Positions 1 to 9,281 of a DNA stretch of 64,000 bases are shown one piece after another. A model generated the notes under the pieces. It was given only the letters and a program-made list of their open reading frames with translations. It did not search any database and was not told the origin of the DNA. Made by a program: the position numbers and the translations under genes. The stretch comes from Nitrosomonadales bacterium. Lineage in GTDB: Bacteria > Pseudomonadota > Gammaproteobacteria > Burkholderiales > Gallionellaceae. The stretch spans positions 1-64,000 of the forward strand of contig JACOUM010000004.1 of the NCBI GenBank assembly GCA_016177795.1, given 5' to 3'. The number at the start of each line of letters is the position of its first letter. The stretch's first letter is position 1.

Positions 1-1
1 A

Positions 2-109
2 TTGGATGGCTTCGCAGTCGGCTGGGATGAAGCCGACATGCTACGAGCCAGTCTCAAATCGAGACCAGACCAATTCTCCGAATTACTCCGTTTGTTCAAC
101 TCGTTATAG
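2..109 (+). CDS. C-terminal fragment of an unidentified protein
   Basis: The window opens inside a reading frame that gives 35 residues and stops at TAG 107-109, 45 bases before purD. The fragment contains GWDEADMLRASL and ends in RLFNSL. It is a plausible amphipathic C-terminal helix, but I do not recognise the family. The reading frame is open from the first full codon, and the neighbouring gene is on the same strand, so it may be cotranscribed with purD. Everything upstream is outside the window. Confidence 0.45.
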   Translation: MDGFAVGWDEADMLRASLKSRPDQFSELLRLFNSL

Positions 110-154
110 GGCATCATTTGTTTAACGTTGGGACACTACTGATTTGAGGTTGTT

Positions 155-1429
155 ATGAAATTATTGGTTATTGGTTCCGGTGGTCGCGAGCACGCGCTGG
201 CTTGGCGCCTGGCGCAGGGAGCGAAAGTGCAGAAAGTTTTTGTCGCACCGGGCAACGCCGGCACGGCGCTGGAGGAGGGCGTGAAGAATGTCGCCATCAC
301 CGCCATTCCCGACCTGATCGAATTTGTGAAGCGCGAAGACATCTACATGACCGTGGTTGGCCCGGAAGCGCCGCTGGCGGCGGGTGTGGTGGATGCCTTC
401 CGCGCGGAAGGCCTGAAAATCTTCGGCCCGACCAGGGCTGCCGCGCAACTGGAATCCTCCAAGGATTTTGCCAAGCGTTTCATGACGCGGCACAACATCC
501 CCACCGGTTTTTTCGAAACCTTCAGCGATATCGCCGCAGCCAGGGCCTATGTCGAAAAACACGGCGCCCCCATCGTCATCAAGGCTGATGGTCTCGCTGC
601 CGGCAAGGGCGTGGTCGTTGCCATGACCGGGGATGAAGCATTTGCCGCCATCGACATGATGCTGGCCGACAACAAGTTTGGCGATGCCGGTGCGCGTGTG
701 GTGATCGAGGAATTCCTCGAAGGCGAGGAGGCCAGCTTCATCGTCATGGTTGACGGCAAGCACGTGCTGGCGATGGCCACCAGCCAGGATCACAAGCGCC
801 TGCTGGACGGCGACAACGGCCCCAATACCGGCGGCATGGGCGCGTATTCGCCCGCGCCGGTGGTCACTCCGGAGATCTATGCGCGCGCGTTGCGCGAGGT
901 CATCCAGCCGGTGGTGCGCGGCATGGAGAGCGAAGGGATCATCTACACCGGATTTCTGTACGCGGGCCTGATGATTTCGCCGGGCGGCGGCATCAAGGTG
1001 CTGGAATTCAACTGCCGCATGGGCGACCCGGAAACCCAGCCGATCATGCTGCGCCTGAAAAGCGACTTCGCCGCCATCCTCAAACACGCCATCGATGGCA
1101 CGCTCGACAAGGTCGAAGCGGAATGGGACCGGCGCACCGCGCTCGGTGTGGTGCTGGCGGCGGCGAATTACCCCGACACGCCGCGCAAGGGCGATGTCAT
1201 CGCCGGATTGCCGAAGAAGCTGGAGGATGCGCATGTATTCCATGCCGCTACCGCCATGCAGGACGGCAAGGTGGTCACCAGCGGCGGCCGCGTGCTGTGC
1301 GTCGTTGCGCTGGGCGACATGGTCAAGGTAGCGCAGAAACGCGCTTATGAAATCGCCGACAGCATTCATTTCGACGGCTGCCAGATGCGGCGCGACATCG
1401 GCTGGCGCGCGATAGCCAACAGGAAGTAA
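155..1429 (+). CDS. purD: Phosphoribosylamine--glycine ligase (GAR synthetase)
   Basis: This cytoplasmic enzyme joins phosphoribosylamine and glycine using ATP, the second step of de novo purine synthesis. The 424-residue product has the usual PurD length. It starts with the N-terminal domain signature GSGGREHALAW (residues 7-17). An ATP-grasp domain follows, including VIKADGLAAGKGV and the late metal-binding stretch KVLEFNCRMGDPETQ. The ATG at 155 follows a GAGG-like stretch. The next gene starts at the base directly after the purD stop, which suggests translational coupling to tsaC. Nothing is missing. Confidence 0.97.
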   Translation: MKLLVIGSGGREHALAWRLAQGAKVQKVFVAPGNAGTALEEGVKNVAITAIPDLIEFVKREDIYMTVVGPEAPLAAGVVDAFRAEGLKIFGPTRAAAQLESSKDFAKRFMTRHNIPTGFFETFSDIAAARAYVEKHGAPIVIKADGLAAGKGVVVAMTGDEAFAAIDMMLADNKFGDAGARVVIEEFLEGEEASFIVMVDGKHVLAMATSQDHKRLLDGDNGPNTGGMGAYSPAPVVTPEIYARALREVIQPVVRGMESEGIIYTGFLYAGLMISPGGGIKVLEFNCRMGDPETQPIMLRLKSDFAAILKHAIDGTLDKVEAEWDRRTALGVVLAAANYPDTPRKGDVIAGLPKKLEDAHVFHAATAMQDGKVVTSGGRVLCVVALGDMVKVAQKRAYEIADSIHFDGCQMRRDIGWRAIANRK

Positions 1430-1987
1430 TTGTTCCGCCACAGCGCATCCAGTCGCCGCATTGCCGCCTATCTCAGGCGCGGCGGCCTGATCGCCTACCC
1501 CACCGAATCCTGCTACGGGCTGGGCTGCGACCCGGACAATCGAACAGCGGTATTGCGTCTGCTCAAACTCAAGCAGCGCCCGCAGCGCAAGGGATTGATC
1601 CTGATCGCGGCGAGTTACCGGCAAGTGGCGCGCTATCTGCAGCCGCTCACGCAGGCTCAGCAACAGCGACTGCATGAAGCGGGGGAGCAGGCGGTCACCT
1701 ATCTGATGCCGGCACATCATACCGCGCCGCGCTGGCTGCGCGGTAGCCACGACACGCTGGCGGTGCGTCTCACCGCGCATCCGGTGGCGGCGCAACTGTG
1801 CCGCAGCGCCAACAGCGCGCTTGTTTCCACCAGCGCCAACCGCAGCGGCCAGCGCCCGGCCAGAACTTATGCGCAATGCCGACGCCTGTTCGGCGGGAAG
1901 GTTTGGGTATTGCCGGGGCGCGTGGGCAAACGCAAGAAACCTTCCACGATCCGCGCCTGGGCGAGCGATCGAATCATCCGCAATTAA
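1430..1987 (+). CDS. tsaC: Threonylcarbamoyl-AMP synthase (Sua5/YciO/YrdC family)
   Basis: This protein belongs to the YrdC family, which makes threonylcarbamoyl-AMP from threonine, bicarbonate and ATP for the t6A37 modification of tRNAs reading ANN codons. It has 185 residues, the size of short TsaC proteins that lack the Sua5 extension. Family landmarks are the basic ligand-binding stretch KLKQRPQRKG (46-55) and STSANRSGQ (from 133). The TTG start lies immediately after the purD stop, with no separate promoter. A YciO-type paralogue without proven t6A activity is the main alternative; the KxR and SxN landmarks favour TsaC. Confidence 0.85.
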   Translation: MFRHSASSRRIAAYLRRGGLIAYPTESCYGLGCDPDNRTAVLRLLKLKQRPQRKGLILIAASYRQVARYLQPLTQAQQQRLHEAGEQAVTYLMPAHHTAPRWLRGSHDTLAVRLTAHPVAAQLCRSANSALVSTSANRSGQRPARTYAQCRRLFGGKVWVLPGRVGKRKKPSTIRAWASDRIIRN

Positions 1988-1999
1988 CCAAAAGTATCG

Positions 2000-2123
2000 T
2001 CCACGAAAATCACAAAAAACACGAAATATTCAATACGTAAATTTACGCTGTCATTTAATGGATGAATGATTGCATCACGTTTAACATACTGCATCGTTTT
2101 GTGAATTTCGTGTCTTTCGTGGA
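2000..2123. repeat. Dispersed inverted-repeat element, family A (copy 1)
   Basis: The tsaC-hemF intergenic region is bounded by a left arm starting TCCACGAAAATCAC at 2000 and a right arm ending CGTGTCTTTCGTGGA at 2123, which are imperfect reverse complements. A second copy of similar length (11848-11967) sits before rdgB. Both lie between genes on the same strand. They look like a short non-coding, MITE- or REP-like family. Confidence 0.75.
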
Positions 2124-2156
2124 TCAATAGTTCTAATAATTAACACGGACAAGAAT

Positions 2157-3062
2157 ATGAGCAGCCCAGATGCTACCGCCGTCAGGAAATACCTGCTTGA
2201 ACTGCAGGGCCGCATCGTTGCGCGTCTGGAACAGGTGGACGGCAAACCGTTCCGCCGCGACAACTGGGACCGGCCGCAGGGTGGCGGCGGCATCAGCTGC
2301 ATCCTCGAAGAGGGCAACGTGCTGGAGCGCGGTGGCGTGGCATTTTCACATGTGATGGGCGACAGCATGCCGGCCGCTGCTACCGCGCATCGCCCCGAGC
2401 TGGCCGGCCGCCGCTGGGAGGCGATGGGCGTGTCGCTGGTATTGCACCCGCGCAATCCCTACGCCCCCACCACCCATGTCAACGTGCGCATGTTCGTGGC
2501 GATGAAAGACGGCGAAAAACCGGTATTCTGGTTCGGCGGCGGCATGGATCTGACACCGTACTACGGCTTCGAGGAAGACGCGGTGCATTTCCATCGGACC
2601 TGCCAGGATGCGCTCGCGCCGTTCGGTGATGACCTGCATCCCAAATACAAGAAATGGTGCGACACATATTTTTACCTCAAGCACCGCAATGAGCCGCGCG
2701 GCATCGGCGGCATCTTTTTCGACGACCTTTGCGCACCGGACTTCGCCACCGCCTTCGCCATCCAGCAAAGCGTCGGTGATCATTTCCTGTCTGCCTATGT
2801 GCCGATTCTCGAGCGCCGCATGAACACCCCTTACGGTGAACGCGAGCGTGACTTTCAGCTGTACCGGCGCGGCCGCTATGTGGAATTCAACCTGGTGATC
2901 GACCGCGGCACCATCTTCGGCCTGCAAAGCAACGGCCGCACCGAATCCATCCTGATGTCCATGCCGCCGCTGGTGAAATGGCGTTATGACTGGCATCCGC
3001 AGCCGGGTTCGGCGGAAGCGGAGTTGTATGAGAAGTTTCTGAAGCCGAAGGACTGGGTGTAG
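2157..3062 (+). CDS. hemF: Oxygen-dependent coproporphyrinogen III oxidase
   Basis: HemF uses O2 to convert coproporphyrinogen III to protoporphyrinogen IX in heme synthesis; it is cytoplasmic. The 301-residue product has the expected length. Family landmarks are the N-terminal [18 protein letters not shown], then [34 protein letters not shown] and the late LPPLVKW-type region, here [11 protein letters not shown]. It stands alone after the family A repeat, with no heme neighbour. Its presence fits life with at least low oxygen. The oxygen-independent enzyme is not in the window. Confidence 0.97.
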   Translation: MSSPDATAVRKYLLELQGRIVARLEQVDGKPFRRDNWDRPQGGGGISCILEEGNVLERGGVAFSHVMGDSMPAAATAHRPELAGRRWEAMGVSLVLHPRNPYAPTTHVNVRMFVAMKDGEKPVFWFGGGMDLTPYYGFEEDAVHFHRTCQDALAPFGDDLHPKYKKWCDTYFYLKHRNEPRGIGGIFFDDLCAPDFATAFAIQQSVGDHFLSAYVPILERRMNTPYGERERDFQLYRRGRYVEFNLVIDRGTIFGLQSNGRTESILMSMPPLVKWRYDWHPQPGSAEAELYEKFLKPKDWV

Positions 3063-3068
3063 GAAAAT

Positions 3069-3704
3069 TTATTGATCAATTTTTTGTAAAATTATGCCGC
3101 GAAACCAGCCCCCCACCAGCATCGGCTCGTCGCTGATGATCTCCAGCTCCGGCGCGGCACGCAGAACATCCTCGAATACCACATCCATGCGCGTCGCAAA
3201 ATGGCGCGTCAGCAGGTTGAACGCGCGGCGCAGCCACGCGGATTGTTTTGGGCGCAGGAACTTGTCGAACAGGATAATGGTGCCGCCCGGCTTGAGTACG
3301 CGCGCCGCCTCGCGCAGGCATTTTTCCGGCTGCGGCACCACGGCGACGATCAGGTGCAGCACCACATGATCGAACTGCGCGTCGGCGAACGGCAGCGCCA
3401 TGCCGTCGCCCAGCACCCAGTCGAGATGCAGCTTCGCGCCGCGCGGCTTGGCGCGGGACAGCATCGCGGCATTGAAATCGAGCGCGGTGTAGCGGTGCAG
3501 CGCCGGCAGCAGCGGCAAGTCGAGCCCCGTTCCGACCCCGCTCAACAATACTTCCACGGCCTTGTCCGTCGGCAAGGCGCGCAACGAGCGCAGGCGCGCT
3601 TCCCGCATCGGCCGCTCGATGACCAGATCGTAGAACGGCGCGATCAGGCTGTAGCTATGGCGGAGCAGCGGGTTTTCGAGATAGGGCTGGCCATTCTTTT
3701 CCAT
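3069..3704 (-). CDS. Class I SAM-dependent methyltransferase (UbiE-like)
   Basis: This 211-residue protein has the Rossmann methyltransferase fold: a glycine-rich SAM loop VLLSGVGTGLDLPLLP, an acidic strand end TALDFNAAML, and the post-motif FDHVVLHLIVAVVPQPEKCL followed by LKPGGTIILFDKF. That order resembles UbiE/COQ5 and related small-molecule methyltransferases. Its substrate cannot be read from sequence. I chose the ATG at 3704 (MEKNGQPY), because a longer frame would run back through a repeat into ubiA. It lies between hemF (convergent) and ubiA (same strand). A role in quinone or lipid methylation is possible but unproven. Confidence 0.75.
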   Translation of the reverse strand: MEKNGQPYLENPLLRHSYSLIAPFYDLVIERPMREARLRSLRALPTDKAVEVLLSGVGTGLDLPLLPALHRYTALDFNAAMLSRAKPRGAKLHLDWVLGDGMALPFADAQFDHVVLHLIVAVVPQPEKCLREAARVLKPGGTIILFDKFLRPKQSAWLRRAFNLLTRHFATRMDVVFEDVLRAAPELEIISDEPMLVGGWFRGIILQKIDQ

Positions 3705-3756
3705 AGCGTGAGTGTAGCGAAAAGTAACCCGGTAAACCGCAGTTGACGGGATAGCA

Positions 3757-3813
3757 GGGGCGAATTTATTCGCCCGGATAACAAGATTGCGTGCGAATTC
3801 ATTCGCACCTACA
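3757..3813. repeat. Palindromic repeat, family D (copy 1)
   Basis: Two adjacent hairpin units built around GGGCGAATTTATTCGCCC and GTGCGAATTCATTCGCAC, ending in CCTACAG. Similar units occur at 41734-41781 and 52458-52517. The CCTAC end of this copy overlaps the last codons of ubiA and supplies its stop codon (read on the minus strand as TAG at 3809-3811). Confidence 0.85.
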
Positions 3814-4666
3814 GGTAATCCAGCGCCACTCCCGCAAACACCGCTGCGCCGAACCAGTTGTTGTGCAGGAATGCCTTGAAACATTGTTCGCGATTCCGGT
3901 TCCCGATGAGGGTGTAGTGATACAGCGCGATGCCTGCTGCAACAATCAATCCCGCGTAATGCACCCAGCCCAATCCGGCCATCCGCCCTGCAAGCGCCAG
4001 CAATATCAGGGTAACGGCATAGCAGGCCATCACCGCCGCCACGTCGTATTTGCCGAATAACAGCGCGGAGGAATGGATGCCGAGATGGACGTCGTCATCC
4101 CTGTCCACCATCGCGTATTCGGTGTCGTAGGCGATCGCCCAGAACACGTTGGCAAGCAGCAGCACCCATGCGACCAGCGGCACGTCGCCAAGCTGCGCGG
4201 CAAACGCCATCGGGATGCCGAAGCCGAAGGCGATGCCGAGATAGGCCTGCGGAATGGCGAAGAAGCGTTTGGTGAACGGGTAGCTGGCGGCGAGGAATAC
4301 GGCGGGAATAGACAGCAGCAAGGTGAGTGCATTCAGCATCAGGACCAGCAAGAAGGCGGCGAAAGTCAGCGCCGCCGCCAGCCACAGCGCCTCTGCTTCG
4401 CTGACCTTGCCGCTGGCAAGCGGACGTTCCCGAGTGCGTTCGACGTGCCTGTCAATGTGACGGTCGGCGTAGTCATTGATGACGCAGCCGGCCGAGCGCA
4501 TCAGCACGGTCCCGAGCGTAAAGATGACGACAATGTGCCACGCCGGATACCCGCCGCCCGCGACCCATACGCCCCACAGTGTCGGCCACAGCAACAGCAG
4601 GATGCCGATCGGGCGATGCAAACGGGTAAGCTGGATATAGAGTGACAGGCGTTCGGAGAAGGTCAT
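3809..4666 (-). CDS. ubiA: 4-hydroxybenzoate polyprenyltransferase
   Basis: UbiA is an inner-membrane prenyltransferase that attaches the polyprenyl tail to 4-hydroxybenzoate in ubiquinone synthesis. The protein is about 285 residues with roughly eight hydrophobic segments. It carries both aspartate-rich motifs of the family: [15 protein letters not shown] and [16 protein letters not shown], which bind Mg-diphosphate. The N-terminal [15 protein letters not shown] is highly characteristic. The ATG at 4666 is preferred; a GTG five codons upstream (4681) is also possible. The stop codon comes from a family D repeat, so the C-terminus may have been trimmed or extended by repeat insertion. Confidence 0.96.
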   Translation of the reverse strand: MTFSERLSLYIQLTRLHRPIGILLLLWPTLWGVWVAGGGYPAWHIVVIFTLGTVLMRSAGCVINDYADRHIDRHVERTRERPLASGKVSEAEALWLAAALTFAAFLLVLMLNALTLLLSIPAVFLAASYPFTKRFFAIPQAYLGIAFGFGIPMAFAAQLGDVPLVAWVLLLANVFWAIAYDTEYAMVDRDDDVHLGIHSSALLFGKYDVAAVMACYAVTLILLALAGRMAGLGWVHYAGLIVAAGIALYHYTLIGNRNREQCFKAFLHNNWFGAAVFAGVALDYL

Positions 4667-4704
4667 TACTATCAAAGCCACTAAATGAATAGCCTAAAAA
4701 TAAC

Positions 4705-4801
4705 CCTACATTTTAGTCGGACTAGCCCTTGCACAATCAAGCTGTAGCAAAAAAACAACATAATAAAAACCCTGTTGTAAACTTTACTATTTTAGTCGGA
4801 C
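4705..4801 (+). promoter_or_regulatory. Two copies of an ATTTTAGTCGGAC box upstream of the porin (IscR-like)
   Basis: The 13-base word ATTTTAGTCGGAC occurs at 4710-4722 and again at 4789-4801, 79 bases apart, in an AT-rich 215-base leader. The second copy, extended left to ACTATTTTAGTCGG, resembles the core of the type 1 IscR consensus (GACT-RWWWY-AGTC). This suggests Fe-S or iron-responsive control of the porin. The repeat is seen directly; the regulator is inference. No further gene was found in this stretch. Confidence 0.45.
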
Positions 4802-4881
4802 AATATTCGCGGTTTCAGTAGTTTTTTCAGATATGGCAACAAGCAATAGCTCCGTTTTTTCAACCTCTTGGAGGATACACC

Positions 4882-6153
4882 ATGTTACTCAAGAAATATC
4901 CCGCATCAAGCATCGCTGCAATAGCAGCGCTTTTGATCACACCAAGCGTTTGGGCAGCGGATACGCTGACCGACGCGCTGACCGTTGGCAAGGCATCGGG
5001 CAATCTGCAACTTCGCTATGAAGGCGTCACCCAGAATAATGCACTGCAAAATGCAGACGCAATCACGGCACGCTTGCGCCTGGGCTATGAAACCGGGACT
5101 TTCAACGGTTTCGGCGCAATGGTTGAAGCGGAAACATTGACCGCTTTGGGTAACAAGAAATACAACAGCACGGCTGCAGGCAATCCTGGCCTTGGCACAC
5201 ATAGCGTCGTGGCAGACCCGGAAGCCACAGAAATCAATCAGGCTTACCTGAGCTACAGCGGCATCGCCAATACCACTGTCAAATGGGGGCGTCAGCGCCT
5301 TATTCTGGACAATGCGCGCTTTGTCGGCAATGTGGGCTGGCGCCAGAACGAGCAAACCTATGATGCCTTCACGTTGGTCAACAAGTCGCTGCCTGACACC
5401 ACGCTCACTGCCGGCTACATCACCAATGTCAATCGCGTATTCAGTGACAATTCGGCTGCCACTACCGGTGCGGCTGCAGGCAACCACAAGATGCAATCCA
5501 CCATCCTGAATGCAAATTACAAGGGGTGGAGCTTTGCCGAGATCGTCGGCTATGCCTATATGTTGGACTATGACACCACTACCGCATTCACTGCCAATTC
5601 ATCGGACACCTACGGCCTCCGTTTGAAAGGTAGCTCACCGATGGGTGGCAACAAGGTGCTGTATACGGCGGAATTGGCAGAGCAGCGCAGCGCCCACGGC
5701 AATGCGACCAACTATAAAACCAACTACACCCTGCTGGAAGCCGGCATAGACATGACCAATATCGCGGTATTCAAGCTGGGATATGAAGTGCTGGGCTCAG
5801 ACACCGGCGCCGCCAACACACAATTCAAGACTCCACTGGCTACGCTGCATGCCTTTAACGGCTGGGCAGATACGTTTCTGACTACGCCAAACAACGGCCT
5901 GAAGGATACCTATGTATCGGCTAACACCAAGCTGGCTGGCATCGCTCTTGGAGCGGTCTACCATGACTACGGTGCGGACGTGACTACTGCCACGATCAAT
6001 AACCTTGGAAGCGAATGGAATCTTGTGGCGACATACAAGTACGACAAAAACTATACCGTCGGATTGAAATATGCAGATTACTCGGCCGGCGACGTGGCGG
6101 CAGGCTATGTCGATACCAAAAAGACTTGGCTGTGGGGCGCGTTCAGTTTTTAA
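4882..6153 (+). CDS. Outer-membrane porin, alginate-export-like beta-barrel
   Basis: The 423-residue product begins with a signal peptide ending near SVWA-ADTL. It continues as alternating short beta-strand segments and ends in W-L-W-G-A-F-S-F, a C-terminal aromatic residue as expected for barrel insertion by BAM. The stretch WGRQRLILDNARFVGNVGW followed by YDAFTLV resembles the alginate-export/OprD-like porins (GRQ...FDA). Substrate is unknown. A strong GGAGG ribosome-binding site lies 8 bases before the ATG, and a rho-independent terminator follows at 6216. It is monocistronic and has a long leader with two repeated boxes. Confidence 0.8.
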   Translation: MLLKKYPASSIAAIAALLITPSVWAADTLTDALTVGKASGNLQLRYEGVTQNNALQNADAITARLRLGYETGTFNGFGAMVEAETLTALGNKKYNSTAAGNPGLGTHSVVADPEATEINQAYLSYSGIANTTVKWGRQRLILDNARFVGNVGWRQNEQTYDAFTLVNKSLPDTTLTAGYITNVNRVFSDNSAATTGAAAGNHKMQSTILNANYKGWSFAEIVGYAYMLDYDTTTAFTANSSDTYGLRLKGSSPMGGNKVLYTAELAEQRSAHGNATNYKTNYTLLEAGIDMTNIAVFKLGYEVLGSDTGAANTQFKTPLATLHAFNGWADTFLTTPNNGLKDTYVSANTKLAGIALGAVYHDYGADVTTATINNLGSEWNLVATYKYDKNYTVGLKYADYSAGDVAAGYVDTKKTWLWGAFSF

Positions 6154-6215
6154 TAAACTGCCAATCTGTGATTTGAGTTAGATTCTCTATTCAGTTCGCC
6201 AGGGCAGACAAACTA

Positions 6216-6245
6216 ACGGGCATCTTCGGATGCCCGTATTTTATT
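6216..6245 (+). terminator. Rho-independent terminator of the porin gene
   Basis: A perfect 9-bp stem ACGGGCATC / GATGCCCGT with a TTCG tetraloop is followed by ATTTTATT. It lies about 60 bases after the porin stop, before the convergent spoT end. Confidence 0.9.
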
Positions 6246-6326
6246 GTGGCCGCCAACTCATTCGCGCATGGATCGCCATTGCGCTGGCGAATCCGCACCC
6301 ACCCAAACTTCTTCGGGGAGATGAGG

Positions 6327-8435
6327 TTATTCCTGAGCTCGCTCCCGGATAATGCGCACCACCTCCGGTATCTTGCGCAGCTTGCGCATGATATTGGCAA
6401 GATGCAGGCGATGGCTCACTCCCAGGGTGAAATGCAGGGCGGTATATTCGCCTTCACTGCTGAAGCTGACATTCTCGATGTTGGATTCGGATTCGGCGAT
6501 CGCGGCAGCGACTTTCGCCAGCACCCCGCGCTGATTGGCGACCACCAGCTTGAGGCCGACTTCGAAGGAGCGGCTGATGTTCTTGTCCCACACCACATCC
6601 AGCCATTGTTCGCCAGCGCGCCCTCTGCGCAGGGACGGACAATCATGGGTGTGCACCACCAAACCCTGCCCGCCGGTCAATACTCCGACAATCGGATCGC
6701 CGGGGATCGGGCGGCAACATTTGGCGAACTGTACCGCCATGCCTTCCGTGCCCTGTATGGTGATAGCGGTGGCGGCCACCTCACCCGGCGCCGCTTCGCC
6801 AAGACAGGCCAGTTGGCGTGCCACCACCATGTTGAGGCGGCGGCCCAGTCCAATGTCGGCGAGAATTTCCTGGCGCGTTTTTACGCCGGTATTTTTGAGC
6901 AATTTATTCCAGTGCGCTTTGCCCATATCCTGCGGTTTGATGCCCAATATGTGCAGCGCCTGATTGAGCAGGCGTTCGCCAAACTTTGCGGATTCACCTG
7001 ACTGGATGGTCTTGAGAAAATGGCGGATCTGACTGCGCGCCTTGCTGGTGCTCACATAGCCCAGCCAGGCCGGATTCGGTTTGGCCTGCGGCGCAGTGAT
7101 GATCTCCACGCGGTCGCCGTTCCTGAGTTCGGTGCGCAACGGCACCAGTTCATGGTTTACCTTGACGGCAATGCAATGGTTGCCGATATCGGTATGTACG
7201 CTGTAAGCAAAATCCACCGCCGTCGCGCCGCGCGGCAACGAGAGTATCTTGCCCTTGGGCGTGAATACATACACCTCGTCCGGAAACAGATCCACTTTAA
7301 GGTGCTCGAGAAATTCCGCCGAATCGCTGCTCTGGCTCAGGCTTTCCAATAACTCCTGCAGCCATTGGTGGGTCTTCTTGTGCAAGTCGCTGATGGAAAC
7401 ATGGCCGCTCTTGTATAACCAGTGCGATGCCACACCCGCATCGGCAATCTTGTGCATCTCGTGGGTGCGAATCTGGATCTCGATGGGCGTGCTGAACGGC
7501 CCGAACAATGTGGTGTGCAGCGACTGATATCCGTTCACTTTGGGAATGGCAATATAGTCCTTGAACTTGCCGGGAATCGGGTTGTACAAGCCATGCAGCA
7601 CGCCCAGCGCCACGTAGCAGGAAGCGAAATCGTCCACCAGCACGCGAAAACCGTAGATATCCAGCACCTCGGCAAAGGCCAGCGACTTGCTCTGCATTTT
7701 CTTGTAAATGCTGTAGATATTCTTTTCCCGGCCAGTCACATCGGCCTGAATATTGGCTTCAGCCAGCCGTTGCCGGATCGCATCGAGGATCTTGCCGACC
7801 ACCTGGCGGCGGTTGCCGCGCGCCACCATGAGCGCCTTGGACAGCACCGCAAAACGATTGGGGTGCAGGTGCTTGAAACTCAGATCCTGCAGCTCGCGGT
7901 AGATGTCATTCAGCCCGAGGCGATTGGCAATCGGCGCGTAGATTTCCATGGTCTCGCGGGCGATGCGTTCGCATTTGTCATGAGCCATGGATTCCAGCGT
8001 ACGCATATTGTGCAGACGGTCAGCCAGCTTGATCAGGATGACGCGCACATCGCGCGCCATTGCCATCAGCATCTTGCGGAAGTTTTCCGCCTGCGCGTCC
8101 TCGCGGGTTTCAAACTGGATCCGGTCCAGCTTGCTCAATCCATCCACCAGCTTGGCAACCGGCTTGCCGAATTTTTCCGCGACCTGTTCGGCGGTAATGC
8201 TGGTGTCTTCCACCACGTCATGCAGCAGTGCGGCGATGATCGCCTGGACATCGAGGCGCAGGGTGGCAAGAATGCGTGCTACGGCAATCGGGTGGGAAAT
8301 ATAGGGGTCGCCGGACTGGCGTTTCTGGCCTTGATGCGCCGCCCGGCTGAATTCAATTGCCTCGCGGACATGTTCGACGTCCCGCGGTTTAAGATAGGCG
8401 GAAATTTCCTCGACAAGCAGGTTTATGTCGGCCAT
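6327..8435 (-). CDS. spoT: Bifunctional (p)ppGpp synthetase/hydrolase
   Basis: This RSH-family protein makes and degrades the alarmone (p)ppGpp. The 702-residue product has the standard layout. An N-terminal HD hydrolase domain carries LLHDVVEDT near residue 70, and a synthetase domain carries DYIAIPKVNGYQSLHT and PIEIQIRTHEMH. A TGS domain (LPRGATAVDFAYSVHTDIGN) and a C-terminal ACT domain follow. The intact HDxxED motif and the E-x-Q-I-R-T motif suggest both activities are retained, as is common for single-copy betaproteobacterial SpoT. It is the last gene of yicC-gmk-rpoZ-spoT, 15 bases after rpoZ, matching the conserved gmk-rpoZ-spoT order. Confidence 0.97.
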   Translation of the reverse strand: MADINLLVEEISAYLKPRDVEHVREAIEFSRAAHQGQKRQSGDPYISHPIAVARILATLRLDVQAIIAALLHDVVEDTSITAEQVAEKFGKPVAKLVDGLSKLDRIQFETREDAQAENFRKMLMAMARDVRVILIKLADRLHNMRTLESMAHDKCERIARETMEIYAPIANRLGLNDIYRELQDLSFKHLHPNRFAVLSKALMVARGNRRQVVGKILDAIRQRLAEANIQADVTGREKNIYSIYKKMQSKSLAFAEVLDIYGFRVLVDDFASCYVALGVLHGLYNPIPGKFKDYIAIPKVNGYQSLHTTLFGPFSTPIEIQIRTHEMHKIADAGVASHWLYKSGHVSISDLHKKTHQWLQELLESLSQSSDSAEFLEHLKVDLFPDEVYVFTPKGKILSLPRGATAVDFAYSVHTDIGNHCIAVKVNHELVPLRTELRNGDRVEIITAPQAKPNPAWLGYVSTSKARSQIRHFLKTIQSGESAKFGERLLNQALHILGIKPQDMGKAHWNKLLKNTGVKTRQEILADIGLGRRLNMVVARQLACLGEAAPGEVAATAITIQGTEGMAVQFAKCCRPIPGDPIVGVLTGGQGLVVHTHDCPSLRRGRAGEQWLDVVWDKNISRSFEVGLKLVVANQRGVLAKVAAAIAESESNIENVSFSSEGEYTALHFTLGVSHRLHLANIMRKLRKIPEVVRIIRERAQE

Positions 8436-8450
8436 TCAGAATTACGCCCA

Positions 8451-8657
8451 TCAGGCTTGGCCACGGTTAAGAATTTCCTTACCCACCTTGCCTTCACTGA
8501 TTTCACGCAGTGCGACTACCGTGGGCTTATCCTTGCTGTCTTCCACCAGATTTGCCGCGCCATTGGCCAGCTGGCGCGCGCGGTAAGCGGCTGCCAGCGT
8601 CAGCTCAAAACGGTTCGGTATTTGCTCGAGACATTCTTCGACGGTAATGCGTGCCAT
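8451..8657 (-). CDS. rpoZ: RNA polymerase omega subunit
   Basis: Omega is a small RNA polymerase subunit that helps assemble beta-prime and forms part of a ppGpp-binding site. The 68-residue protein begins [19 protein letters not shown] and contains [13 protein letters not shown] and [11 protein letters not shown], all family signatures. It lies between gmk (4 bases upstream) and spoT, so the stringent-response enzyme and a ppGpp-responsive polymerase subunit share a transcript, as in other proteobacteria. Confidence 0.97.
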   Translation of the reverse strand: MARITVEECLEQIPNRFELTLAAAYRARQLANGAANLVEDSKDKPTVVALREISEGKVGKEILNRGQA

Positions 8658-8660
8658 GGT

Positions 8661-9278
8661 TTACTCCGGGTTCTGTAATCGGTTAATCAATGCCTGATGG
8701 CGGGACAATTGCCTTGCACAATGCAGCCTTGCAGAAAGCACTACGGCATTGAGTTCGCGCAACGCCTCGTTCAGATTGTCGTTGATGATAACATAATCGA
8801 ATTCGGCAATATGGGTGACGTCATCGCGCACCGCCGCCATGCGCCTGGCAATGGTCTCGTTGTCGTCCTTGCCGCGTCCTTTCAGGCGCTGTTCCAGTGC
8901 TTCCACCGACGGCGGCAGAATGAAGATGCTGATGCATTCCGGAAATATCTTGCGTACCTGCGCCGCGCCTTGCCAGTCAATTTCCAGCAGAATGTCGCGC
9001 CCCCTGCCATTTTCATGGCTGATCCAGGTTTGCGATGTACCGTAAAGGTTGCCATAGACTTCCGCACTTTCCAGAAACTCGCCACGCTGCATCATGACAA
9101 GAAAAGTGCTGCGGCTGACAAAATGGTAGTCCTTGCCGTCGCGCTCTCCGGGGCGCGGATCGCGCGTCGTGTATGAAACCGACAGGTCGATTTCCGGATT
9201 GATGTTGAGCAGGGCATGCACCAGACTGGTCTTGCCCGCACCGGATGGCGCGCTGACGACAAATAAATTTCCCTGCAT
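8661..9278 (-). CDS. gmk: Guanylate kinase
   Basis: Gmk phosphorylates GMP to GDP with ATP. The 205-residue protein has an N-terminal P-loop (VVSAPSGAGKTSL, residues 7-19), the GMP-binding region SYTTRDPRPGERDGKDYHFVS, and EIDWQGAAQVR. It has the normal length. It starts 4 bases after the yicC stop and ends 4 bases before rpoZ, so the four genes are tightly packed and very likely one operon. Confidence 0.97.
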   Translation of the reverse strand: MQGNLFVVSAPSGAGKTSLVHALLNINPEIDLSVSYTTRDPRPGERDGKDYHFVSRSTFLVMMQRGEFLESAEVYGNLYGTSQTWISHENGRGRDILLEIDWQGAAQVRKIFPECISIFILPPSVEALEQRLKGRGKDDNETIARRMAAVRDDVTHIAEFDYVIINDNLNEALRELNAVVLSARLHCARQLSRHQALINRLQNPE

Positions 9279-9281
9279 GAT

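Noticed and set aside
161-1876. A 571-codon open frame on the minus strand across purD and tsaC
   Set aside because: It mirrors the strongly coding plus strand of purD and tsaC, crosses their junction, and resembles no protein family; GC-rich codon use creates long antisense frames.
7422-8678. A 418-codon plus-strand frame antisense to spoT and rpoZ
   Set aside because: It is the shadow of the conserved spoT and rpoZ genes and has no recognisable domain or ribosome-binding site.
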